NCBI GenBank assembly: GCA_037074615.1
Contig: CM073549.1
Span: forward strand, 4,593,001-4,657,000
DNA: 64,000 nt
From: Leucaena leucocephala
Lineage: Eukaryota > Streptophyta > Magnoliopsida > Fabales > Fabaceae
Direction: 5' to 3'
The translations under genes were made by a program, and so were the position numbers. Position 1 is the first letter of the stretch, and each line of letters starts with the position of its first letter. Shown piece after piece: positions 38,298 through 49,602 of the stretch. The notes beneath the pieces are model-generated. The model was not told the DNA's origin. It saw only the letters and a program-made list of their open reading frames with translations, and ran no database searches.

Positions 38298-39665
38298 ATA
38301 TAAATAACTGAATTATGTAGATTAAGAAGTTAGTTAAAAATAATAAATAAGTAAAAATATAATTTATTTCTCAAAAATACCCTAGTTTGCGGAGGGTAGC
38401 AAAAAGATTGGGTGAAAAAGGAGATGATGAGAAAGAATGAGTGAAAAAAATATTATTAAAAGAGATAAGTAATTAATTAAAAATAAAATATAAAATACAT
38501 TAAATATTTATACATGTATAAAATGTATCTTATAAAAAATATTAGACCCGTTAAAAAAATTTATAACTTATAAAAAAACTCTATGAAATAATTATTTAAT
38601 ATTTAATATTATTAAATTAGATTTGAGAGATATGGAGGGTAACTTTAAAAAAAATAAAAAAAAATAACAAGTTATTAGTTTAGATAATAAATTATATTTT
38701 TATAAGGAAGATAATGCATATTTAAATTATAAATATTATACTTATTAAAAAAATAAAAAAAAAAATTGTGTTACCTACAAAAAAAGTTATACCCTTAATC
38801 AAATAAAAAAGAGTAAATGCTTAAAAATATTTTCTACAAACTCAAATCCCAATTCTCATATTTAATTGATCATAATTTCTATCAAAATTGGTTAAAGTAT
38901 ATTACATCTTATAATATCTTAATATGTCATTATAAGTATATTATATCATCCTATATAATAAAATTTATAGTCATATTATTTATAAATTATAAATAATTTG
39001 ATTTTTTATTTCATATAAATTAAAGAAAAAAATAATTGTAACATGCCTCTAGTTGCATTGTGCAGTTGCTTTTAATAATAGAGGAATAAAACGCAGAGAT
39101 CTCTAGTTCCTCTATTATTAATTAATTAATGAAAATCTAATATAACGTTAGCATTATTTAAAAATAGTTTGCATTTTATTTGAACTCTTATATGAATGAC
39201 TTTTTTTTACATGAGATTTGACGGCTTTGGGATATTATTACCACCGATTGAGCTTTGGTAATTTAAACTTAAAATATTTTTATATAAACAAATATTTCAT
39301 TTTAAAATATTTTTATTATATTAGTACTTTTACAATTTGACAAAAGGAAATCTTTATGGTTACATCGAACATTTACCAGAAAAAATAATATAAAAAAATA
39401 AAACTTATATGAAGTTTATTTTTATCACTCACTTTATGTTTATCTTTGTTCAATTTTTGTATGTAAATATGAAAGGTGAAAATTTAAATCCTAAGAAAAA
39501 TGCTCCCCCAATGGTGATATATTATAGAATTAAAACCTAATTCTAGTCGACTAATTAGACCAATAAATTGGGTAAATCAATCTGATCAAGAGTTTTTAAT
39601 AAGGAGATAGCATTAAGTTTTATATTTTTCTCTACTCTTTGTTAAATTTAAAATGACATCATTTC

Positions 39666-39853
39666 AATATTAAATAAAAAATAATAAGTCTATCATATTT
39701 GTATTTTAATAATTCTATTTTGTTATACTAACATAGAGTTAGTCTAATAACATAAGACTAATATTAAATAAAAAATAATCGTCTGTCATATTTATATTTT
39801 AATAATTATGTTTTGTTATACTAACACAGAGTTAGTCTAATAATATAAGTCCT
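39666..39853 (+). repeat. 94-bp tandem duplication across a SINE 5' end
   Basis: Units 39666-39759 and 39760-39853 start AATATTAAATAAAAAATAAT and both end in the SINE-like head GAGTTAGTCTAATAA, so the duplication spans the element's 5' junction. Confidence 0.75.
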
Positions 39854-39955
39854 TACTAGATTCTTTTAAATTTTGAGTTCGATTCCTAAATGAGACATCT
39901 ATCCTAAGAGGAATAGCTACGAACTTCGAAATTATGATACATGATAATAGGATAT
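39832..39955 (+). mobile_element. SINE-like element with intact B box
   Basis: This is the related copy of 19823-19972. The B box is canonical (GTTCGATTCC, 39877-39886), about 40 bases after the TTAGTCTAATAATAT head. It ends in AATAGGAT. No coding. Confidence 0.6.
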
Positions 39956-40650
39956 AATTAATATTATAAAAAAAATACTATATTTTGTTATATTATGTAT
40001 AATTTATAAATGAATATTCATTTATTTGTAGATTAATATATTTTTATTTAATTTTTTATAATTATATATAAATATATTTGTATATCCTAATTAAATTATC
40101 CTTTTAATTATAATTATGTTGACCCTGGTTTAACTATAATAAGATAATTAATCAATAAATTATTATCTCAACCAATTTAATGATCCGTTTTCCATGGCTT
40201 GAGATGGATTATATTTGAATCAAATGGCTTGAGGTGGATTTTATTTGAATCAAATTTAAACTAAGTTCCCTCCCTTCTTTTCTCTCTCTTAGGTTAGGAA
40301 AAGAAAAGCAACATCTTGATAGAAGGAATAAAAAGGAATCGGACATCCATCGTTATAGTTGTAAGTAACTTGAATGTTTGATAAGACATTCATGCTACAA
40401 AGCTATTAATTCATTGCCGCAAACTTTATCAACCAAGTTAAATGTTCCTATATATATATATGTTATATAATTTATAAAAAATTATAGTATTTATAAATTG
40501 TGATAATGACGTATAAAGCACATATAATCAGCTATTTTATTAGAAAAATAATGAAAACCGACATAATTCTAATAATGTCCACGTTGAATTCATCAATCAT
40601 CAATAATAATACACTTTTGTTATCCCCGGTCGTTTTGACTTTAAAACTTA

Positions 40651-41201
40651 GGGCCTGTTTCGATAGGATTTTGAAAAAGGGCTTATGAAAAAAAAGGGCT
40701 TATGAACAACTTATGGAAAAGGACTTTTGGAGAAGTGTTTATTGGAAAAAAGTGGTTTTGAATAAATAGGTGTTTGGATAGTTATTTTTAGAATGACTTT
40801 TTATGGTAGTAAATTACTAAAAAGGGTATGATTTGATTTAAAGTAAGAGAGAGGAGGGAGGTAGAAAAAAGAAAAGAGAGAGGAGGGAGGGAAGATAGGA
40901 GAAAGGAGAGAGAGTGTAAGAAAAAGTAGGAGAGAGGAGAGAGGGTGTAAGAAAAAGTAGGAGAGAGGAGAGAGGGTGTAAGAAAAAGTAGGGGTAAGAT
41001 AGTAATTGGATAGTCCATAAATGCTTTTACTGTTGAAAAAACTATTTTAAATAGTTTATTCAAAACCATGGTTTTAAACCATGGTTTTGTCCAAAAGCAC
41101 TTATGGACAAATAAGCCTGTTTGTTTTAAAATTTCTCCAAACTGAGGTTTGGGCCAAAAGCCCTTTTAAAACCGTGGTTTAGAGCCTTGCCAAACAGGCC
41201 C
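40651..41201. mobile_element. PIF/Harbinger-like MITE, complete copy
   Basis: GGGCCTGTTTCG on the left and GCCAAACAGGCCC on the right, flanked by TTA (40648-40650 and 41202-41204). The middle is strongly purine-rich on the + strand, with a 30-bp unit (GTGTAAGAAAAAGTAGG plus GAGA-rich filler) repeated about three times at 40915-40990. A 93-codon Ser/Leu/Phe-rich frame on the minus strand is only the purine tract read backwards. Serves as the uninterrupted reference for the nested pair at 42 kb. Confidence 0.85.
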
Positions 41202-41492
41202 TTATTCTTTCTAGTCATAATTATAATAATTAAATAATAGATTTAATTTAATCTTAATTATAAAATTTATATTTATTTTATCTTTTAAAATTATATATTT
41301 TTTTAAATATTTTTATATGATTATACATATTAAGGGAGTTTATATCAAGTAGTTCAAAATGCATGTGATTAAAAGGATATTTAAAAAAAATTAATGCACA
41401 ATTATTACAAATAACTAACTTAACTAATTTTTTTAATTTATAAAAATTAATTAAGTAAATTTTATATTAAAGACCGAAAGTAATACTAAATA

Positions 41493-41838
41493 CTCCCTAT
41501 GTTCCTTTTTATACGAGACATTTAACTTAATCTCTTCCATAAAAAAGTAGTTAAAATGATTTAAATACAATAATTATGTGAAAATCTAACTTTTCTTCCA
41601 AAAATAATCTTATTTATAGGGAGAGAGAGTGGAAGAAAGATAATAAATAAATTACTAGAAATAAGAGATATGTGGAAGAGAGAGAATGAGTGCTGGAAAA
41701 GGAATGAAATTAATATGAATAATTAAATAGAGACAAAATTAAAAGTTTATAAATAAAATTTTAAGAACCACCAAAGTTTCTCTTATAAATTAAAATATGT
41801 CATATAAAAAATGTTTCCTATAAAAAAAACAGAGGGAT
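41493..41838. mobile_element. Stowaway-like MITE
   Basis: Left end CTCCCTATGTTCC, right end ending ACAGAGGGA; ACATTT on the left pairs with AAATGT on the right, and TA is present at the borders. About 345 bp, AT-rich, no coding. The CTCCCT terminus is the usual Stowaway start. Confidence 0.65.
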
Positions 41839-42062
41839 TAATTTGTTTTCCAAAAAAATATGAAATAAATATAAATTCATTTGTGACACCCTAATTAATA
41901 TTTGTTGCCAAGAAAATCATTAGTTAGATTTTCTAAAATAAAAAAGAGATAGTTTGGGAAAACATAATTATGGTGGTTGAATTATTGGTTAAACCATATT
42001 GGTTGATACTTTTACCCACATGAAATGACGATGACTTCGATGTGGTTGGTTTGTTAGACAAT

Positions 42063-43113
42063 GGGCCTGTTTGGATAGGATTTTAAAAAATGACTTATGA
42101 AAAAAAAAGGTTTATGGACAGCTTATAAAAAAGGGCTTTTAGAGAAGAGTTTATGAAAAAAAAGTGGTTTTAAATAAATAAGTGTTTGTATAGTTATTTT
42201 TAAAATGACTTTTTATATTGGTAAATTACCAAAAAGGGTATGATTTGATTTAGGGTGTGTTTGGAAAGCACCCAAACCTTGGTTTTATAAGCCCTTTTGG
42301 GCAAAACTTTGGTTTAGGAAAATTTTAAAACAAACAGTCATATTTGTCTATAAGTGCTTTTGGGCAAAACCATGGTTTTGAATAAGCTATTAAAAATAGC
42401 TTTTTCAACAGTAAAAGAGCTTATGGACTATCCAATTACTATCTTACCCCTACTTTTTCTTACACCCTCTCTCATCTCTCTTACTTTTTCTTACACCCTA
42501 TCTCCTTTCTACTCTCTACTCTCTCTTCTCTCTCTTCTCTTTTCTCTATCTCTCTTCTCTCTCTTACTTTAAATCAAATCATACCTTTTTTGGTAATTAA
42601 CCAATATAAAAAGTCATTCTAAAAATAACTATCCAAACACTTATTTATTCAAAACCACTTTTTTTTTTCCATAAACTCTTCTCTAAAAACCCTTTTTTAT
42701 AAGCTGTCCATAAGCCCTTTTTTTTCATAAGTCATTTTTTAAAATCCTATCCAAACAGGCCCTTAAAGTAAGAGAGAGGAGAGAGGTAGAGAAAAGAGAA
42801 GAGAGAGGAGAGAGGGTAGAGAGTAGAAAGGAGAGAGGGTGTAAGAAAAAGTAAGAGAGAGGAGAGAGGGTGTAAGAAAAAGTAGGAGAGGGGAGAGAGG
42901 GTGTAAGAAAAAGTAGGGATAAGATAGTAATTGGATAGTCCATAAGCTCTTTTACTGTTGAAAAATTTATTTTTAATAGCTTATTCAAAACCATGGTTTT
43001 GCCTAAAAGCACTTATGGATAAATATGGCTGTTTGTTTTAAAATTTTCCCAAACCAAAGTTTTGCCCAAAATGACTTATAAAACCAAGGTTTGGGTGCTT
43101 TCCAAACACACCC
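42063..43113. mobile_element. Outer PIF/Harbinger-like MITE, split by an inserted sister copy
   Basis: Left part 42063-42252 starts GGGCCTGTTTGG. The right part from 42763 ends CCAAACACACCC. Joined across the insertion, the sequence (TTTGATTTA then AAGTAAGAGAG) matches the uninterrupted copy at 40651-41201. The right part holds GAGA-rich and GTAAGAAAAAGTA repeats. Its own outer target duplication is no longer evident. Confidence 0.85.
42253..42762. mobile_element. Inner PIF/Harbinger-like MITE inserted in opposite orientation
   Basis: A 510-bp element running GGGTGTGTTTGG to CCAAACAGGCCC, bounded by TTA at 42250-42252 and 42763-42765. It is the same family as its host but reversed. Its first part is complementary to the host's right part, and its last part to the host's left part. 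The whole 42063-43113 block is therefore two overlapping long inverted repeats. Confidence 0.88.
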
Positions 43114-43119
43114 TATATA

Positions 43120-44095
43120 GGAAACATGTAACAACAAATTATTTTTAAATTAAGAATTTAGAACTATCAATTTTAAAAAATAAAACACTTAACTAATTTT
43201 AGCTAACTTTATTTATTTGTATAATTTAATTAAAAAGATCTTATAAAACAGGAACGGATGGAGTATAAAAACTCTTTAAAAATTTAGTAAAATATTTTTG
43301 TGTAATTTCCAAAAATATCCTTGCTAATTTTAAATTTTAAATATCCCTCTCATTAATTATATTGGAAAGAGAAAATTGGGGGTATATGTTAACTTTTGTT
43401 AAGGGTAATTTTAAAATGTTATAATTTTTTTTTACAAAATAAAAGCTTCTAATTAGTTTTAACAAAATACCTTAATTCGTGTGATTCCATTTGAAGTTTC
43501 TTAGAGAGGAAGCATATGAAAAAGTGATCCGTGTTCAAATCTCCTTATGATATAAAAATCTCATGGATGGTTGTTCGCATAATTTACCAAAAAGTTGAAA
43601 TTGTTCTTTCGTTTGTTACTTGTTAGATCCAGCATAAATAGATTAAAACTTTTACTAATTTGAACATATTCAATAATTAATTATTTACTTTAACATTATC
43701 TCTAATGTTAACTACATGTAATATACGATATTATTATTATATTCTATTAATAATATAATCTTTAAATTTATTATTAATTAAAAAATATAATATATTAAAT
43801 AATTTTATTGAGTATTTTATTTTATTTTACTCTTTTTAAAAAGAATATAAACTATCTGATAAACTATCTTTGCTAATACTTCTGATAATATTCTTTATAA
43901 ATATCCGAAGTACCTTGAACAATTTTTTATTTTTTAATAGGCGCCACGTATAATCTTCGTTTTCTACTACTCCTATGTTTTTAAAGTTATAATAAATATA
44001 ATGGTGTAAAAAATAATTAATAAATATCCTCCCTCATGGAGGGCCCCAAACCCACTAGAGGATATATAAAGAATCGTTTTCTAATTAAATATTTT
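43120..44095. other. Intergenic AT-rich region
   Basis: No gene is seen. A GTGTTCAAATC block near 43532 could be a worn tRNA-type promoter, too weak to call. Confidence 0.4.
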
Positions 44096-44100
44096 AGACA

Positions 44101-44606
44101 TAGTATATGTTTGGATGTTAGGTTTCAGAATGAATTTTAGACAAAATTTTGGTTTGAAATTTTTTTACACAAACAGCTATTTTTGTTCAAAACTTCAGTT
44201 TGGGTCAAACTATGATTTCAAACCATAGTTTCAGAAAAGTTAGTCAGAATAGATTTTAGAACAGTAAAACAACTTATGGACTATCCAATTACTATTTTAC
44301 CCTTACTTTTTCTTACACAATCTCTCCTCTCTCTTCTATCTTTTCTATTATCTCTTATCTTTCCTCTCTTCTTTATCCCCTCTCTCTTCTTTCTTCTCTA
44401 CCCACTCTCATCTCTTCTCTATTCCTTATCCTCTCTCCTCCTTTTAATAAAATCATACATTTTTTTAATAATTTATCTTTCTAAAAAATTATTTTAAAAA
44501 TAACTATCTAAACACTTATTTTTTTAAAATATATTCTTCTCAATTTTTTTTTTTTTTAAAATCTATTTTCTTTTCAGAATTGATCGTTAAAAGCTAAACG
44601 GGCTCA
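44101..44606. mobile_element. Diverged PIF/Harbinger-like MITE
   Basis: Same plan as the inner 42-kb element: TATGGACTATCCAATTACTA then CTTACTTTTTCTTACAC, a TCTC-rich tract and a final AAAGCTAAACGGGCTC. The termini are eroded, so the ends are approximate. The 73-codon frame inside is the pyrimidine tract. Confidence 0.65.
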
Positions 44607-45007
44607 TACACATCACATGCATATATGTAGAGTTCAAATGTTTGACTTTTTACTCTTATGTTTTACACGTGTCTAGTTGTGTGTTTGTGTGTGAGTATTA
44701 TGGGTCCTTAAATTACGGAAAGTTAAGGACAAGAATGGAATGAGAAATCAAATTGAAAGTTGAGTGTGCCCCTTGATAGTTCCTGTCTGCCATCCTTCTC
44801 CCTTTATGATACCAAAACATTTATTGACAATATATGGAAATAAGCCAATTTAATTAAACAATTTTTTTAAAAACCCATATAAAATTTAATATTTAGGTTT
44901 TAAATGGAATTTATTCCAATTGGTTAAAGAGACCATTTACATTATTATCTATAGAAATAAATAAACAAATTATAACATAATTTATCAAGACTAAACATCA
45001 CAACTTA

Positions 45008-45505
45008 GGGTGTATTTAGATTAGCTTTTAGAGAATATATTAAGGGAATAATAGATTTTGGAGAATAGATTTTGGGAAGAATAGATTTTGGGAATAGAGA
45101 TATTTGGATGATTAGTAGCAGAATCACTTTTTATATTGGTAAATGACCAAAAAGGGTATGATTTGATTAAAAGTAAGAGAGAGGAAAGATGATAGAGAAG
45201 AAATGGGAGAGAGGAGAGAGGGGAGAGAAAAAGAGAGATAAGAGAAGAGAGTGGAAAGAGAAAAAGAGAGATAAGAGAAGAGAGAGAGTGTAAGAAAAAG
45301 TATGGGTAGAATAGTAATTGAATAATTCATAACTTAGGTTTCAAACCAAAAGTTATTTTCAGTGGCTTATTCAAAACCTATATTTCAAACCGATGTTTTG
45401 CCCAAAATCAATTCTCAACAAAAATGACTGCTTGTGTAAAAAAATTTTAAACCGCGATTTTGGTCAAAATCAATTCTTAAAATTGATATCCAAACACACA
45501 CACAC
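45008..45505. mobile_element. PIF/Harbinger-like MITE with TTA target duplication
   Basis: GGGTGTATTTAG on the left, CCAAACACACACACAC on the right, TTA at 45005-45007 and 45506-45508. The left half carries several ATAGATTTTGGGA repeats shared with the 56-kb element. The right half has the GTAAGAAAAAGTA and GGATTA-type blocks of the main family. Confidence 0.82.
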
Positions 45506-45509
45506 TTAG

Positions 45510-46630
45510 AGCTTTCATGGAATCCCTAATGTCTTGTTTGTCACTAATATTTTCACTATACTATAATATAATTAATATGAATTTCAAGTTAGTGTGTTCT
45601 ATAACATCCTATCCAATTTAATTCAAGAAAATATTTGATCTAATTTGTCAATTTTTGACATGTCGCATCATTTGTGGTAAGTTTATAAACAATGTTATTT
45701 TTTTAAATAATTGTTTGAATATTTTCAAACCTAATTATAAATAACTCTCTATAACATTATTTGACCTAGCAAACGACCTGATTAGACCATAATTATTTAA
45801 TCAAAATAAATAAATAAATAAATCAAATTGAGAATCTACAAGGGACACTAAATTCATTCCCATGTGGCCATGTTAAATGAGCAGAGACCGTTGACCGTTG
45901 ACTAGGTAGTAATATAGAATAGCATAAATCGAGGCATCATTTATGCATCTTTGTCAAAAGCGAAAGCCTACAAAAATTGAGTAATACGACCTCTCTTCAT
46001 TTGATTGTTGCTTAAATCATGTTAGGCCCTACCCATTTTTTTCTAATTAAAAATTACACTCTACTAATTCCCATAGGTTCATTCCACATAATAATAAATC
46101 TGGTTTGAATTCTGTTTATTAATCAATTATTAAAAAGTGAGATTCTCCGTTAACTACTTCTAAAGAAATCAGATACGGTCCACTTCGTGATGGCAATAAT
46201 TATGTATTAAGGTATATATATTATTTCTTCCGGTCTCTTTCTCATATATTTGGATGTTTCATTAATGTCAGAAACCAAAAGCAAACAAATTAGTTGGTAT
46301 GCTTAAAACTTAAAAAGCATATAACTTTTTGTTACAATGATACAATGGAATTATGTCTACCTTTCCTCCGGATTTCTCGTATTCCTTTAATTCATTCCTT
46401 CTGATTATTTAATCGCATTAGGTATGCTTACGTTACGTGTGTGTGTGTGTGTGTGTGTATAGGCCCACGACATAAAAATTCTCTGACAAGAAACAAAATT
46501 CAAAAGTAGTGATTGTAGTTATGCTAACCAGCGACTTTAATTTAGGGAGTTTTTATTTGGTATTTATGAAAATGGAGAAACTAAGTTACATTTAAGGATA
46601 ATTACTTAAAACCTTTGGATCCTTAGTCAT
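45510..46630. other. Intergenic AT-rich region
   Basis: No gene is seen. A (GT)n microsatellite lies at 46437-46458. Confidence 0.5.
46437..46458. repeat. (GT)n microsatellite
   Basis: About 11 GT units, non-coding. Confidence 0.88.
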
Positions 46631-46631
46631 T

Positions 46632-47160
46632 ATGCAAATAGGGAGGAGTTTTGTACAAGGTCAAGAAGAACAGATGATTAATGATTCAAGTACTCCAATA
46701 TTATCTAATTGGCAACTTTCTCCTTTGGGAGAGCTCAAGGTAAATATTGATCGAGCTATAACAACTAGACAAAAGAAGGTGGAGTATGGGGAAATCATTG
46801 GAGGTCATTCTGGTACTTAGGTTGCTGGATTTTTAAGTAAAATGGGCTAATGTAATGTTATTGAAATAGAATAATAGGCTGTATATAAATGTTTTAAACT
46901 TATTTTGGATTTAGAAATGAAGAATATTATCCTAGAAACAGATTCTAAAGAGGTCGCTCACATACTATCTAAATTGAGAATAAATACATGTAATCTGTTA
47001 GTTTCTCACATATAGAGATTTCTTGACCTATTATAGAATTTGAAGATACAACATATTTTTAGATAGCAAAATAAGTTAACAGATGCTCTAGCGAAAAAAA
47101 ATTTATCTACGACGACAATATTACATTTGTGTCTTTCATATTTAAAATTAATTCTTTAAA
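46632..47160 (+). pseudogene. Eroded RNase H-like domain of a retroelement
   Basis: One reading frame, interrupted by several stops, gives in order WQLSPLGELKVNIDRA, VAGFLSKMG, ILETDSKEVAHILSKL, NLLVSHI and IQHIFR, then NKLTDALAKK. These match the order and spacing of plant RNase H-like (RVT_3) domains found at the ends of non-LTR retrotransposons: W..P..G..K.N.D, E.DS..V, N.L, H..R..N..AD.LAK. The first Asp (NIDRA) and ETDS remain, but stops (for example just after the HSGT stretch) make it inactive. No reverse transcriptase is seen upstream. Confidence 0.65.
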
Positions 47161-47828
47161 ATAAATATTTGGGATTCAATTCCCTCTTAGATTAGTTTCA
47201 ACTATTTTAGGCGTTTAACCCTTATTTGCACCAAAAACAAAATTCAGAAGTAAAAAATTTTCTGAACGTGTATGAATTGATCAGACCATGAACGACCCGC
47301 ATTTGGACATTTTTAACGATTTTACCAGATTTTCAAGTACATGTTAAGGCGAAATTATCGAATTAAGTGTGAAAATGTAATTACGGAGAGCCAACAAAAA
47401 TGGAAATACAAACGAACATTCGATAAAATAAGTGATATAATTAAAAAAATGATGATAACTCAATTTTATGCAAGTGCATTTTTATTTTGATCCGAATAGG
47501 TAAGTGCTTTGATCTTCGAAAAATTATCTTACACTCCACTCAAAATAACTATATTATTCTTAATGGGAAAAATACATCATACAAAGTGTCTTAATATTTT
47601 CAATTGATAAAACCACATTTAACATATCTTCAACAACATATTTAAAATATGCTTAAATTAGTATGAGCATCTTTATTGTCAAACAATTCAAAGAATAATC
47701 TTTTTCAAAAAGTATAAAAAACTCCTTTTGAACATTGGTTAAAACAATCTGGACAGGTCCTACTTTTTAAATGGAAAACCATTTCATCCAAACAGTTCCA
47801 TCCAATTTCCTACCACAAGAGCTTCAGA

Positions 47829-48383
47829 ATGCTTACACAGAAGGGTCAAGCTCAAGCCTATTTACTAATTCAGATAACAACCAACATCCCCATGCCTTAT
47901 TTAGCTAATACAGAATTGGACAGAGATACATCGATCACTGCTTTAAAGAAGCAATTTCCTACACGAATTGGCACGCAAAGGAAGCTCATTCTCATGGAAG
48001 CCCCTTTAGCTATAAGGCCTTGCCAAGCTTATGATCTTGCGATATGTAGTCAGATGCTATTTTTCTCTCGTATGGTTGTAACAAAGCCTTTTATTCAAGA
48101 AGAAAAACAACAGATAGATTCTAGCCCCAAGTAGTTTCTTAAACTTTTGGCGCTTCAATGAGCCAGCATCTTCATTTTGACATCTGAGATGTTTGCTCAC
48201 AAATTTATTAAAGATGGAGAGAGAATACTTACCCAAAATAAGCTCAGTCTAAAGATAGCTCAACAGCTTGAAGTTGTACACAAACAGTTGCAGCAATTTG
48301 TAATGAAACAAGATCTGCAACTCAAGGACATGGAGAGAGAGAGAGAGAAGCATTCTTTTGTAAGGTTGAAAAAAAAAAATTAG
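47829..48383 (+). other. Unrecognised coding-like remnant
   Basis: Two frames (47829-48134, 101 codons; 48177-48383, 68 codons) have a composition unlike the AT-rich surroundings. The second is predicted helical and charged (QQLEVVHKQLQQF, then ERER), possibly coiled coil. I do not recognise either one. Overlapping frames are also partly open and Ser-rich, so the true frame is uncertain. It may be a degraded gene or retroelement piece. Confidence 0.25.
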
Positions 48384-48399
48384 GTTGGTCATTTGAACT

Positions 48400-49602
48400 C
48401 ATGTTGAGAGTTACAACTTACTTTTTTTTCCTTTTGGGTATGCTTCTCAAGCATATACAATATCAATATGAATCAAGCAACGAGTATTAAATCTCATCTT
48501 AAAATCTGAGCGGGCTATTTGACTCGAGAGTATTTCAGATTTTCTCCTCTTGTATCTTCGGCTAGAAGTCACAAGCTTATTGTAGTAGTATCACGATCTT
48601 AAGATTCTTAACTGAATCATATATACATGATGAAATAATAATATTGTGAAGCAATACAGTCCAAAATTCAGCTCCTCGGTCCTTCAGTGTACAAATGGAA
48701 CTATACTCCAGATCCTACATAATGAGATTAAAGAAGAAATTATTGTTTTTGGGATGTGAAGCCAGAGTCATCCACCTAATAGTATTCCATCATCTTCAAC
48801 AACATGCATATTCTATACTTTCAAATAAAATTAATATATAATGCTACTGCACCTGCAATATTTACAAGCACAGGTTGAAAAAGGAAATTTGAACTCCTCG
48901 GTGTGGGCAGGCTGACGACTGCAGAAACATAATTGTCTTTCATAAGTAATCATTACAAGCGAAATTTCTTGACAGTTGAAGATGGCAAGTAAACTACATA
49001 ACTTAGTGGACTTATTCAAGTGTTATATTTTCAAACAAGGATTATCCCTGTGAGATTTATAGACCATTTAGGATTATACAAAGGGAAGGAGGGAATAATA
49101 GACCATGCAAAAAATTAAAGAAAAAAGAAACAGTACTTTGACTCCAAAACCCCCCATAGATCAGGTCACATCAAGGCAAGTGTTTAAGGCCCCCTTTTGT
49201 AAAAAGGGCACCAAACTTAAAACAAGCAGTTAGAAGCCCGATTGTTTTTAGTTATTACTATGTATGATTCATTCACTTTAATGTCATTATAAGGCAATAA
49301 ATGAAGCAAACAAAATTCAAATTATCAAGGTGGAAATCGTTAGAGAATAACTAGACCAAAAGTTATTAAACCAATATGATATTCATGGACAATATGACAG
49401 TGGAGAAATTTTCAGAGTCCGTAGATTATTTTGAGTAATACACTTATTGTCTTTTTCTCCCCTTTGATATTGCATTCGTTTTAGTTTCTTTTACTCTGAC
49501 AAGAAAAAAAGCAAAAACTTCATTGTTTCAATACCAGCATAGAGTAAAATAAAAAGAATATCATACAAGAGGTACCTTGATGAGAACTACCTTAAGAGTT
49601 GT
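48400..49602 (-). other. 3' flank of the NFRKB-like gene
   Basis: No independent gene is seen. Part of it, probably the last several hundred bases, should be 3' UTR of the minus-strand gene ending at 49603. Confidence 0.4.

Larger units (their letters stand above)
35720..40647. other. Long AT-rich intergenic region
   Basis: No gene is seen. It includes SINE-like copies (36861-37010, 39832-39955), a Stowaway-like MITE (38070-38297), a 94-bp tandem duplication (39666-39853) and a 30-bp direct repeat (40195-40224, 40225-40254). The remainder is low-complexity AT-rich sequence. Confidence 0.5.

Noticed and set aside
40788..41069. 93-codon Ser/Leu/Phe-rich frame on the minus strand (similar ones at 42354-42572, 42725-43012, 44276-44497, 45124-45330) that looks like a membrane-protein family
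   Set aside because: They are the purine/pyrimidine tracts of the MITE family read in one frame. Their similarity reflects the repeat, not protein conservation.
40900..43000. CRISPR-like array from 30-bp repeats
   Set aside because: The repeats are contiguous minisatellite units inside MITEs, without unique spacers, in a plant nuclear genome.
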